Below are positions 50,343 through 61,633 of a DNA stretch of 64,000 bases, one piece after another. The DNA is from Lingula anatina. Its lineage: Eukaryota; Brachiopoda; Lingulata; Lingulida; Lingulidae. Under the pieces are notes generated by a model, which saw nothing but the letters and a program-made list of their open reading frames with translations, searched no databases and had not been told where the DNA came from. Made by a program: the position numbers and the translations under genes. Position 1 is the first letter of the stretch. Each line of letters begins with the position of its first letter. Location: the NCBI RefSeq assembly GCF_001039355.2, contig NW_019774092.1, positions 358,109-422,108 on the forward strand, in the 5' to 3' direction.

Positions 50343-50350
50343 TATAAAAG
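50343..50350 (+). promoter_or_regulatory. TATA box of gene C
   Basis: GGCTATAAAAGCAGCCG is a canonical TATA box about 60 bases before the gene C start codon, so the expected transcription start is near 50373 with a 5' UTR of about 30 bases and no upstream intron. Confidence 0.8.
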
Positions 50351-50402
50351 CAGCCGTAGAACAACGGATCGCCACTCTCCACCAATACCCCAAACCGTAG
50401 CC

Positions 50403-51170
50403 ATGACAGCAGGGCATGCGCGCATGCTGCTTGTTGCCATAGCACTATTCAGTGCACCATGGTCAAAGCATCCGGGCGGTTCCCAGGCTCGCTACGTTGA
50501 CTCTAGCAGCTATGGCAGTTCGTCAAGCTATGGAGACACCCAAGACCCATATAGCAACGGAGACTCCAATGGCTATGGAGACACCCAAGACCCTTATGGC
50601 AGTGATGACAACGGAGACTCCAATGGTTATGGTGACACAGAAGACCCATATGGCAGTGATGGCTATGGAGACACCCAAGACCCATATAGCAGTAATGGCA
50701 ACGGAGACTCCAATGGCTATGGAGACACAGAAGACCCCTATGGCAGTAATGGCTATGGAGACTCCCAAGACCCATATAGCAGTAATGACAACGGAGACTC
50801 AAATGGTTATGGTGACACAGAAGACCCATATGGCAATGATGGTTATGGAGACACCCAAGACCCATATAGCAGTAATGGCAATGGGGACTCAAATGGCTAT
50901 GGAGATACCCAAGACCCCTATGGCAGTGATGGGTATGGAGACACCCAAGACCCCTATGGCAGTGATGGCTATGGAGACACCCAAGACCCATATGGCAGTG
51001 ATGGCTATGGAGACACCCAAGACCCATATAGCAGTAATGGCAACGGAGACTCCAATGGCTATGGAGACACAGAAGACCCCTATGGCNAATGGCTATGGAA
51101 ACACCAATGGTCCTTCCAGCAGGTACGGATATGGATATGAAGTTGTTGATCCATACATATATATGGGAAG
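50403..51170 (+). CDS. Secreted acidic Tyr/Gly/Asp-repeat protein (gene C), exon 1
   Basis: ATG 50403 begins MTAGHARMLLVAIALFSAPW, a signal peptide, then Ser/Tyr linker and about 200 residues of imperfect 10-22-residue repeats built from NGDSNGYGDTEDPYGS and GYGDTQDPYSSN. They are rich in Asp and Glu with almost no basic residues, so calcium binding is chemically plausible but untested. A single N at 51087 breaks the frame; the downstream frame continues NGYGNTNGPSSRYGYGYE and ends VDPYIYMG before the donor GGAAG then GTAATT at 51171. Compared with neighbouring repeats, GGC-N-AATGGC probably stands for GGC-AGT-AATGGC or for a larger collapsed part of the array. The exon ends in phase 2. Length is therefore approximate (~256 codons). 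Confidence 0.85.
51087..51087. other. Single-N join inside the gene C repeat array
   Basis: The N shifts the reading frame by one and lies inside a tandem repeat, so the true exon 1 may be longer. The apparent stop shortly after it in the original frame is an artefact. Confidence 0.85.
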
Positions 51171-51713
51171 GTAATTTATTCTAATCACATTGCAATTATA
51201 ATGTTTTAGGTTTCAATCTACTTTATACATGTAGTTTGTAAGGCTTACGGGTATAAAACCTTTTTCCTCCCATCCTGGGTTTTTGTAAGCATTGCAAGGG
51301 ACACTGAAATCTCTCCAATTGTCAAAACTTATTCCTGCTTATTATCAAATCTCTTTTAGGAACTCACTTACAGTGTACTCAAAATATATAAAAGTGACAA
51401 AAGAGTCCATTTTTATGAACAACAACATTAATAAAATACATACTTTAACGCGCCACAAGAAAAGGGCTGTCCGTGAAATAACCTTAAAGGGGAAATTGTT
51501 TGCTTGTAAGTTATCACTTTTTGAAGTGAAAAGCCCATTTGGAGTGATTTCAAAGGAAAGCCGGAAGGATATCATAATAGATGATCTTGTGATATCATTT
51601 GACAGTGTTTTTTTTCCAAGCTTTTTATTGCTTTTTAAATCATTTAGATACACTGTAGTTGTCCTGGTGCTAAAGAGAACCTTAAAACTGAAAACGGTAT
51701 TTTCTCTCTCCCT

Positions 51714-52020
51714 NNNNNNNNNNNNNNNNNNNNNNNNNNNNNNNNNNNNNNNNNNNNNNNNNNNNNNNNNNNNNNNNNNNNNNNNNNNNNNNNNNNNNNN
51801 NNNNNNNNNNNNNNNNNNNNNNNNNNNNNNNNNNNNNNNNNNNNNNNNNNNNNNNNNNNNNNNNNNNNNNNNNNNNNNNNNNNNNNNNNNNNNNNNNNNN
51901 NNNNNNNNNNNNNNNNNNNNNNNNNNNNNNNNNNNNNNNNNNNNNNNNNNNNNNNNNNNNNNNNNNNNNNNNNNNNNNNNNNNNNNNNNNNNNNNNNNNN
52001 NNNNNNNNNNNNNNNNNNNN
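51714..52020. other. Assembly gap of 307 N in gene C intron
   Basis: The gap follows a CTCTCTCCCT tract and is followed by poly-C and then poly-A, so it was probably caused by low-complexity sequence. It lies inside the intron 51171-52161, which otherwise holds no coding evidence. Confidence 0.95.
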
Positions 52021-52161
52021 CCCCCCCCCCCCCCCCAAAAAAAAAAAAAAAAATACTGGACGTTGCTGGACGTTAGGAAGGTTTATTATATTTAAATAGA
52101 AAATTAGAACAGTTGCATTTTCATAATTTTATTGACTCCCCCTTAATATTCTTCATTCCAG

Positions 52162-55100
52162 TTGTGGCGATGGCCAGTATGACACTAGTTTAGAGGGATG
52201 CTGCAATGAAAAGGTTTACACACTTTCCACCCAAGATTGCTGCAACAACGTCTATATCGTCACAAAGCCGAAGCAATGCCTAGGCGAACGTGGACTACGA
52301 TATGGCTACCCGCCATCTTCTTACGATACACAAAGGCAGACCCAACAAGGCAACAATAACTACTACCAACCACCTACTAATGGGTATGATTCCACCACTC
52401 CAAGCTATGGCAGTTCCTCGTCGAACGGTAAACCAAAAATGATTGGATACGAGGATTCCCAAATGAAGTCAACTGGGTATGACAGTAATGTATATAACGG
52501 TCCAACAACTAGTGGCTACGATTCCATGACATACGGCCCAACAACTGAGGGCTACGATTCAATGACTCCAAGTTACTATCAGCCTAAAATAATGAATGGT
52601 AACAAACCCAAGATGACTGGATACGGCACAAATGGTGATTCAATGATGAAGATGTCAAATGGGCGCAACTCTGGGAATGGCAATGGTCCTTCGTACCCCC
52701 CAAATTCTAATGGGAACAAGCCCATGCCCTCTGGAAATGGGATGTCATCGTCTAACGGTCAATCTAAAACCGCTAACAATAACGGTAAGCCTAAAACATT
52801 GTATGGTTACATACCTAAATTAAAGGGATACAGCACCGCTGGCAATTCAATGATGACTGGATACGGCACCAATGGTGATTCAATGATGAAGATGTCAAAT
52901 GGGCGCAATTCTGGGAATGGAAATGGTCTGTCCTATCCTCCAAATTCTAATGGGCACAAATCAATGAACTCTGGAAATGGTATGTCATCGTCTAACGGCC
53001 AAAACAAAGCCCCCAATAGTTATAAACCCAAAATGACTGGATATGGCACCAATGGTGATTCAATGATGAAGATGTCGAATGGGCGCAACTCTGGGAATGG
53101 AAATGGTCTATCCTACCCCCCAAATTCTAATGGGCACAAATCAAGTAACTCTGGAAATGGTATGTCATCGTCGAACGGCCAAAACAAAGCCCCTAATAGT
53201 TATAAACCCAAAATGACTGGATATGGCACCAATGGTGATTCAATGATGAAGATGTCGAATGGGCGCAACTCTGGGAATGGAAATGGTCTATCCTACCCCC
53301 CAAATTCTAATGGGCACAAATCAAGTAACTCTGGAAATGGTATGTCATCGTCGAACGGCCAAAACAAAGCCCCTAATAGTTATAAACCCAAAATGACTGG
53401 ATATGGCACCAATGGTGATTCAATGATGAAGATGTCGAATGGGCGCAACTCTGGGAATGGAAATGGTCCATCCTACCCCCCAAATTCTAATGGGCACAAA
53501 TCAAGTAACTCTGGAAATGGTATGTCATCGTCGAACGGCCAAAACAAAGCCCCTAATAGTTATAAACCCAAAATGACTGGATATGGCACCAATGGTGATT
53601 CAATGATGAAGATGTCGAATGGGCGCAACTCTGGGAATGGAAATGGTCTATCCTACCCCCCAAATTCTAATGGGCACAAATCAAGTAACTCTGGAAATGG
53701 TATGTCATCGTCGAACGGCCAAAACAAAGCCCCTAATAGTTATAAACCCAAAATGACTGGATATGGCACCAATGGTGATTCAATGATGAAGATGTCGAAT
53801 GGGCGCAACTCTGGGAATGGAAATGGTCCATCCTACCCCCCAAATTCTAATGGGCACAAATCAAGTAACTCTGGAAATGGTATGTCATCGTCGAACGGCC
53901 AAAACAAAGCCCCTAATAGTTATAAACCCAAAATGACTGGATATGGCACCAATGGTGATTCAATGATGAAGATGTCCAATGGGCGCAACTCTGGGAATGG
54001 AAATGGTCCATCCTATCCCCCAAATTCTAATGGGCACAAATCAATGAACTCTGGAAATGGTATGACCTCGTCTAACGGCCAAAACAAAGCCCCTAATAGT
54101 TATAAACCACAAATGACTGGATACGGCACCAATGGTGATTCAATGATGAAGAAGATGTTAAATGGGCTCAACTCTGGGAATGGAAATGGTCTATCCTACC
54201 CCCCAAATTCTAATGGGTACCAACCAATGAACTCTGGAAATGGTATGTCCTCGTCTAACGACCAAAACAAAGCCTCTAATGGTTATCCACCCAAAATGAC
54301 TGGATACGGCACCAATGGTGATTCAATGATGAAGATGTCGAATGGGCGCAACTCTGGGAATGGAAATGGTCCATCGTATCCCCCAAATTCTAATGGTTAC
54401 AAACCAATGAACTCTGGAAATGGTATGCCATCGTCTAACGGCCAAAACAAAGCCTCTAATAGTTATCCACCCAAAATGACTGGATACAGCACTAATGGTG
54501 ATTCAATGATGAAGATGTCGAATGGGCGCAACTCTGTGAACGGAAATGGTCCATCCTATCCCCCAAATTCAAATGGTTACAAACCCATGAACTCTGGAAA
54601 TGGTATGTCCTCGTCGAACGGCCAAAACAAAGCTCCTAACAGTTATAAACCCAAAATGACTGGATACGGCACCAATGGTGATTCAATGATGAAGATGTCA
54701 AATGGGGGTAACTCTGGGAATGGAAATGGTCCATCGTATCCCCCAAATTCTAATGGTTACAAACCAATGAACTCTGGAAATGGTATGTCCTCGTCTAACG
54801 GTCAAAACAAAGCTCCCAATAGTTATCCACCCAAAATGACTGGATACGGCACCAATGGTGATTCAATGATGAAGAAAATGTCAAATGGGCGCAACTCTGG
54901 GAATGGAAATGGCCCATCCTACCCCCCAACTTCTAATGGGTACAAACCAATGAACTCTGGAAATGGTATGTCCTCGTCTTACGGCAATTCTGGGAACGGA
55001 AATGGTCCGTCGTATGGCCCAACTACTCCTGGTTACGACTCCAATACGCCTGGATACTCCAGTGGTAACTCTGGGAACAACTCCCAAAAGAAACAAGTGG

Positions 55101-55225
55101 GAAACAACAACGGTGCCTCAACGAATGGGATAACTGTCCCTTCCTACGTAATGAGGTCTAACAAGATGAACAGCGGTGGTGGACAGCAGGCCAGGAACCA
55201 AGTCAGGGGATACCCGTATCAGTAA
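52162..55225 (+). CDS. Gene C, exon 2: dicysteine module plus 60-aa repeats
   Basis: Acceptor TTCTTCATTCCAG ends at 52161; stop TAA at 55223-55225. The exon gives 1,020 residues after the split codon (Ser). It opens with a galaxin-like module, CGDGQYDTSLEGCC ... STQDCCNNVYIV ... CLGERGLRYG, then a Tyr/Gln/Asn linker, then about 13 copies of a 60-residue (180-bp) unit containing KMTGYGTNGDSMMKMSNGRN, SGNGNGPSYPPNSNGHK and SGNGMSSSNGQNKAPNSY. The array spans about 52612-54975 and is followed by a Tyr/Pro/Gly and basic tail ending RNQVRGYPYQ. An ATG at 52439 is internal, not the start. The low-complexity array is rich in Asn, Gly, Ser and Met and nearly free of Cys; the only Cys are in the first ~45 residues. 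Probably a secreted fibrous or matrix component. Confidence 0.88.
52612..54975 (+). repeat. Tandem array, ~13 x 180 bp, within gene C
   Basis: Units start near 52621, 52861, 53041, 53221, 53401, 53581, 53761, 53941, 54121, 54304, 54484, 54664 and 54844. The units from 53041 to 53940 are almost identical at the DNA level, differing mainly at one CTA/CCA (Leu/Pro) codon. The outer units are more diverged, and two carry an extra AAG codon. This pattern indicates recent expansion in the centre of the array. Confidence 0.93.
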
Positions 55226-55317
55226 CGTTACTTTCGTTGCTTAACGGAAGGCAGTAGTGTGGCAAACAAATTAGAACACAAAATCGTTAGCATCGAGCTA
55301 TTCTTATATACTTTGTT

Positions 55318-55323
55318 AATAAA
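55318..55323 (+). terminator. Polyadenylation signal of gene C
   Basis: AATAAA about 93 bases after the stop codon, the first canonical signal downstream. Confidence 0.7.
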
Positions 55324-55780
55324 TGCACTTGAGGCGTATCAGGGATATGAGCATTACTTTGACCATTTACAATAAGTATATACCTATAAATATATATACT
55401 TGTTTGTAACAACATTTTATCGGTTGGCAATAATTAAAACAGCAAATCTTTCAAACGAGCACAGCATTGTAATAAAAATAACATTGAGAAATTAAGATAT
55501 GTTTGTGTACGTCAAATTCGTGTATCATTACTTATATGTTTTTGGAAAAACCTCATACGGTAACTTTATATCATTTACTAATCACATACACGCACCTAGT
55601 GAACTAGTAATCTATGTTTAATAATCTGCTTCTCATAAGTATCTTGTATTTTGGAGTAAGCACTTATTTTTTGTTTTAATGGGAAGTATCTTGTTTCTAT
55701 CAAAACAAAACAAAAAAAAAAAATACTTAATTGAAATGTTACAGATATAATGCTAGGTGGCAGTGAACTCGAACAGCGCA
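55324..55780. other. Downstream of gene C, nothing seen
   Basis: AT-rich; no recognised feature apart from an A-rich run near 55715-55723. Confidence 0.5.
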
Positions 55781-56025
55781 GTCGACCTCCGTCAAGGCAC
55801 CTCAGTTAGTAACATTATTATTAATCTAATTAATTAATTAATTAACCAATCAATTAATTAAATAATGGATCAACTCCAAAAGCAAATCAATTCTAATTTA
55901 GGCCATTTCTGGCATATCGTGAAAATGTTATCAGAATCCGTCCTAAACGTTTTGAGTTAGGCTGTTTTAGTTAAAACTAACAAACCAAGGGAAAAAAAAA
56001 CATAACCGCCTTGGCGGAGGTCATT
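55781..56025. mobile_element. Repeat with GACCTCCG-CAAGG termini
   Basis: GTCGACCTCCGTCAAGGCAC at the left and AACCGCCTTGGCGGAGGTCA at the right form an imperfect inverted pair. Internal sequence includes GAATCCGTCCTAAACGTTTT and AACTAACAAACCAAGG. This looks like a widespread animal repeat family that I recall with CCTCCTTGGCGGAGGT termini; the exact class is uncertain. Confidence 0.6.
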
Positions 56026-59000
56026 TTATATGGTCACGAGTGAAATTATGGTATAAGGTTTGCATGCGCTTTAGGTATTAAATTAAAACTCAGTAAATCA
56101 TTATTTAGGTTTTGGTTTGTGTTTACTCAACATTGGAGCAAAGTCATATTGTCGTGTTGGTAAACACCAAATATTGGACTGTAATAAATATGCTTTCAAA
56201 GAAATGGGATATTTTTACCATTTAATGGGATAGGGGAACAACTGGAGAAAAGCCTGCCTGTTTAATCTTAAACTCTCGTACGAAATTTTATCGTGATTTT
56301 GGGGCATTTAATGCAGGAAGGCAATGATCCGACTGCCTAAACTCAATGGCGTGTAATCTTCTATTTTTCATTATCGATTTCGGATCAACAAAATTCACAA
56401 TACAAAGCTCACAGTGATTATACGACACTGAAAAAGTGCATTACTTGGTGATTGACAAGTGAGATATAACCCTGGCTGTCAATGTAGTTAATTAGACATA
56501 TGTTGGACATTCAGTACTTAATCTTGTTGAATTGGAACCATGCTGCAATGCATTACATTACACGCCCTCCCCCCTCTCTTTGTTAAACTTATTTTCACTT
56601 CTCTTTGGCCTTACCTATTTCAAGAGTGCACATGAGTCTCTATTATTGTGTATTTTTTATATTTTTCATCTGTTGTGGAACAGATATGATATTCCACCAA
56701 GCTAGGAAAAAATAAGTAAAATAAGAGTGTTTTAGATTGGTAAAATAAATTGTCGTTGGGTGCCAAGCACATCTAGCATCTAGCACGACTTAAGGTCGTC
56801 GTGCCTGCTTTCATCTTATCAGCATGTTGCCAACCACTTCTTTTCACCCATTTTGTTTCTCACTCCCAATAAGACCCTTGTCACCTCCTAGAAGGGAATG
56901 CACGCAATTTGTCAATGATATTTGTCAGGTAAAATCGTCGTGTATACTAAAGCACATGAACTGTGAACATTTCATTATAAAATAGACCAGTAAGAGCATG
57001 CCATACCTAATGACTTTGGAAATGATTCTTATAAAAGTCATTTATGTAATTAACTCAATGCATGTGGGGGAAGTTGCAATTTGTGTTTAACTGGTGTTGC
57101 CAAGAGAACGAGCAACTGGCAGATTTTTAAATACATAGAAAGATAGACAATTAATCGAAACGAAAAAATAAAGAAGAAGGATAAGAAACGAATAAAGACC
57201 CCAAATGCAACTCGACCGTATTTTCCAAAAGTATATATGCAGATATTGAGGCTGTCATATTAAATTTTGTTTGAATACTTCTGGTGTTACTATTTTGTCT
57301 AAAGAGAATTCTTGACCACGGTATACATTTCAGTAATTTGGGACTGCTGTGAGTACTTATAAATATTCTACAGAATAGAATATGAAATTAAGTTTTTTTG
57401 AACCCCACTAGTGTTGATAAAGCGTATTTATTATGGGTTTACGTTATTTATATTAATGTTTAGGCACTATATTTGATGTACTACATATAATGGACAGAGA
57501 GCAACTCCTGGCTGAAATAAAATCACTGATCTTGTCTTATGAAAAATAACGTGTCTGTTGAGAAAAAAAAAGCCAACTGGAAAGCGTAGTAGAGGGCAGC
57601 AGTATCGTTCGCTGGGATAAAATGCGTGAAAGTGTCCTTATTGTCACGCGCACTTCTGTGGGGCGAATATCTCACAAGTGCGCAACACCCACAAGAGTAA
57701 GGCAGAAACACTGTTTACTTATTAGCTAATTTCTTTCTGTTGATTTCACTTTTGAATCCTCTTTTGCCCTAATATTACGGAAAAACGTCAACTTTCTCGT
57801 TGGGTGAAGTTAGTAAGAGGAAGTACGTACTATTTCAAGACTGAAGCAGGCATCATATGACACTTTCTCGCAACGTGCCCCCCCCCCCCCCCCCCCTCTA
57901 CAACGACCTGCAAACCACATTGTGCCAGGCATTGACATATCGCTATATAAACTTCGGCCAAATAACAATGGATTAAAAGTTTGCCATTATTATGAAATGC
58001 TAAGAAAAAGAAACCCTGACTGCATTAGCTTAGTATGCCTTTGGTCGGAGAGATCCAGATGACAGCTGCATCTTCTGGCAATCGAGAAGTAAGAGTAACT
58101 TGGGGATTAATCATGTTAGGAATAGTCACAGTATATCATTGGTTAATAGCATACTTATTTGTTATTACATTTCTATTTTACATTTTCATCTACAAACGTA
58201 GATGTATACACTATAACAAAATGTCCAGCATTACAGAACATTATCATGTTGTTGCATTTCTTTCAATTAATTTCAGTCAGTAAAAAGATCAGACAAACCT
58301 TATAGAAACGTCTTTTAATTATTGCCAGTAAAACGCACCAGTCTTAACTTTGTATGAGGGGGCTATTTGCACAAAAAAGCCGAAGGTTTACTTGTGAGGG
58401 TGCAGCTGTTTAGATGAGTTTTACAAGGACACACTGCTGAAAAATAAACTTCTAAATACTCAGTTGATTGATTTGTTTGCGTGGTAAATTTGAAAAGATG
58501 TAAACAGCAATTTGGCATGATATATGCTTGAACGTGCACGCAACTGTTCGTGCATTACTGTCCGCTTACTTGACATATTAACAGGAAAATGTAACTGGAA
58601 TGCGTTTGCCGCAGAGCGTTTTTCTCATGCAACTTACGGTTCACGGCAGTAATTGAATATCTTACTTCTTGAAAGTGTTCCTCGAAATCTTATATTCCTC
58701 TGGTATGGACAAGCATCAGAACTGGGCTTGAAAAGGAAACTAGGCAATAAAAAAGACAAAAAACGACCAGCGATGTCCTAGGGGCCGAGGTTAAAATAAA
58801 AGATAAAAAGATCACCAATAAAATAAAATGCCATTTTTGAACCAAAAACATCCAAAAGTAGGTGCCCTTAAGATTTTTAAATGTAGCATGGGGTTTGTAT
58901 TTCTTTCTTTCTTTCTTTCTTTCTTTTTTTTTTTTTTTTTTGTGCTTCTTTATTTTCCTTAGTAAATCTTTTCTTTTCTATTATTTCCCTTTTTCGTAAT

Positions 59001-59550
59001 GAAATAGGAGCTCAGGCAGCAGTCACGATATATTTTTATATAAATCGAATGAATATAAATACTTACATCTATTATTGTCGTTGTTTATTATCATAATTTA
59101 CAATATGGGAACGACTTACGCAATAGGTTAAAAACACCTTGTTACGAGTGAATACTGCCATTGTGGTAAAAAGGGCCAGATTTCATAAACGACTTGTTTA
59201 TTATTCTGCCACATTTGAAACCTTTTTAGCCTCTTCTTTTCAACATATCAGAATCAAGAGATTGCCTACTTACAAACAACACCTCAGTTTGTCCATGGCA
59301 ACTAAATACATACCTAGAAATGCTATGTGGCCGAGGTGATATACGCTTTATTCTGTTTGAGGGGTTGTTTTCGGTGATATACGAGTACACTCTCTTGGTA
59401 TGTATGTCAAACAAACTCCCAACTTCTTGCAAAAATATGACTATGGGTTCATGTATGGCTGACAGTATATTATCTAACATTTCAAAAGTGGGCAGATTCA
59501 CGTTACCTTATCCGCTACCTGGACCAAAGAGATTTTTTCACCGGATTTTC
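56026..59550. other. Intergenic, no gene seen
   Basis: AT-rich. A TTAATTAATTAATTAA run precedes it at 55830; a poly-C tract lies at 57878-57896 and a (TTTC)n plus poly-T tract at 58900-58940. Open frames such as 58035-58283 lack support. Confidence 0.5.
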
Positions 59551-59746
59551 ACAGATAATTCCCTGACCAGTTCTGCACGCATTTCTGTGCTGTGACCAGC
59601 AAAAATTCCGGCACAAAAATGGCTTCGTCATCCAGCTCACCAGATATTAACAGATAATTCTCTGACTAATTCTGCACACAATTCTGTGCTATGACCAAGG
59701 GAGAGTTTTGGTACAGAAATGACCTTGTCATCCAGCTGACCACTGA
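59551..59746. repeat. Tandem duplication, 99-bp unit
   Basis: Two copies, starting ACAGATAATTCCCTGACC at 59551 and ACAGATAATTCTCTGACT at 59650, each ending near CATCCAGCT[CG]ACC. The 99-base period is a multiple of three, but both copies carry stops in the longest minus-strand frame. Confidence 0.8.
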
Positions 59747-59899
59747 TAGAGAGTAATGGCACCCTCCCTTAGTGGCACATCGTTCATTAAAACAGGATTA
59801 TCAGCCCGTGGAAAGCGGAACCAGGCACATGACGAGGGCTTTTGCTAGAGTCATTAATAATAGTAAAACCAAAAAGCCTTGTTTTATCCAAGGGCTTGC

Positions 59900-60560
59900 C
59901 TCACAAAATTAGTTAAGATTTTCACTCAGAGCAATGACAGGAAGTTTCTGATGTCAAAGAATGTAGATAAGTGATCATTGTTTTGAATTGAACTGTAATA
60001 TCCTCATGTACTGTTTTTAACCATCCTACCATTTCTTCCCCAAAATTATAAAAGTGAAGTGTTTTTTTTATGAAACCCCATTCCAACGAATCGAAGTCTT
60101 TTCCATGTCTAATAGTAGTAAAACTCCCGATATGTTTTCTTTCTCGGTCTTTTTTCAATTAAATCATTCACCATACGGGTGCACTCCCCAAAATATCGGC
60201 CATTAAGAAATCCCAACTGCGTTTTACTTATCATTCTATTGAGAAGTGGTTTTATTTTGTTTGCAATACACGCGGACGCAATTTTATAACCGATGTTTAG
60301 TAAACATTTAGGTCTCCAGTTGCTTAATTATTCTTTCTTCTTCTCTCCCTTAGGTAGACATGTTATCAAGCCTTGCTTTCGCGATGTGGACATGCTTTGC
60401 ATTTAATACGAATATCGAAACGAACACAGTAAATGGTGTTCGACCAAAATACCTTATAGAATTCAGCAGTGAATCCATCAATTCTTTACCGTTAGGCATT
60501 TGTTTAACAAAGAAAAGACATTCTTGTTCTGTAATGTCCGCGGTCATATTTTCGTTTTTA
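59900..60560 (-). mobile_element. Decayed LINE (non-LTR retrotransposon) reverse transcriptase fragment
   Basis: Minus-strand translation, with frameshifts, gives pieces in the right order for an L1/Tx1-type reverse transcriptase: ITEQECLFFVKQMPNGKE near 60535, RPKCLLNIGYKIASACIANK near 60310, QLGFLNGRYFGECTR near 60210, and DFDSLEWGFIKKTLHFYNFG near 60090. These fit the RT blocks usually seen as NWRP-SLLN-YKI, GF-GR and F-KAFDS-W. The open frame is broken and no catalytic YADD-type motif is left in the fragment, so it is a dead copy. Confidence 0.7.
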
Positions 60561-61458
60561 TTGTTTACTTAAGCTCAGTTCTGATTTCTGATAATTCGTT
60601 CATGATGAGACGCGACTCTTCGCCACTAGGGTTGAAAAGTTCACAAAATGGGCGTTTACCTCTTGATCGTTCGCCTCACTGGTTTCACTCATATTTAAAC
60701 AGTTGGACAACGTTCGTAATGACTAATGAGGTAGCAAGATGGCTATTGCAATTTCGGTTAACAGGGCTATTAGGCTAGCTCGATCAGTATTACAATGTGT
60801 TCGCCTGAGTTTATGAACAGTATTCAGAATATGCAACTAATGTCATCGATGTTAAAAAGTCCAAAAGCCGCCTTTTCCCACATTATATCGAGAATCAAGC
60901 TTCTCCATCGATGCAAGGTGTCATCACAGTGTTGTTACTTACCCCGTACTTTTTTCCCTTCGTGCATCCCTTGATCCGATGGCAAATTTCCACAGCTCAG
61001 CCAGCCACGTACTCCGCCCCGTCAGCCATCTTTATCCTCTTACATATATGATGTAAATAAGTACATGAACAATGTCCATCATTTACTGTGCTGATGCACA
61101 GTGCATACACATATTCAAAGTATACAGGTACGTGGACTGATTTTTAAAGCTTAAAGTTCAGGTGCCCTGTCTGTAGAGTAAAAAGAGGGAAAATCATTCC
61201 CCAACTCTAATCCATCTGGAGTTTCATGAAGGTATGAAATAGAGCTCCAAATTATATATTGATTTACCTCGTCTGTTAGTAGCATGGTTTTTGGTCGTTT
61301 ATTCCCGACATTTGCAAAGATCGATGACTACACACGTGTTTCTGTCCTGCGTTTCCAAACATTTACCCCCCCCCCCCCTCACTTTATACGAGGAAAAAAA
61401 TACAAAGGTAGAGGTGGTTCAAATACATTATGTAACACCTTACACCAACCACGTACAC
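60561..61458. other. Intergenic, no gene seen
   Basis: May include further decayed LINE sequence at its left side. A poly-C tract lies at 61366-61378. Confidence 0.5.
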
Positions 61459-61633
61459 CAGGGGCGGATCCAGGAACCAGATATACTTTCTGGCAGTCTT
61501 CCAAATTATCTCTGTTGATCCATCCTCCATTTTTGACCGTCCTCCGACGGAAAAAAATATATATCAGGCAATGTAAACTTGAAAGTCTGACCGTCTTTCG
61601 GAAGACCCAGAAGACGGCCTCATTCCGCCACTG
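61459..61633. mobile_element. CAGGGGCGGATCCAGG-type element, short subfamily, inverted
   Basis: Left end CAGGGGCGGATCCAGG, right end CATTCCGCCACTG. The interior (TTCGGAAGACCCAGAAGACG, TTCCAAATTATCTCTGTTGA) is the reverse complement of the 45320-45486 copy. Confidence 0.78.

Noticed and set aside
50452-51174. Alternative frame of Thr/Met/Ala repeats through gene C exon 1
   Set aside because: Shadow of the YGDTQDPYG repeat in another frame; only its last ~28 codons after the N are the true frame.
51714-52020. Long frames of unknown residues across the N gap
   Set aside because: Artefact of translating Ns.
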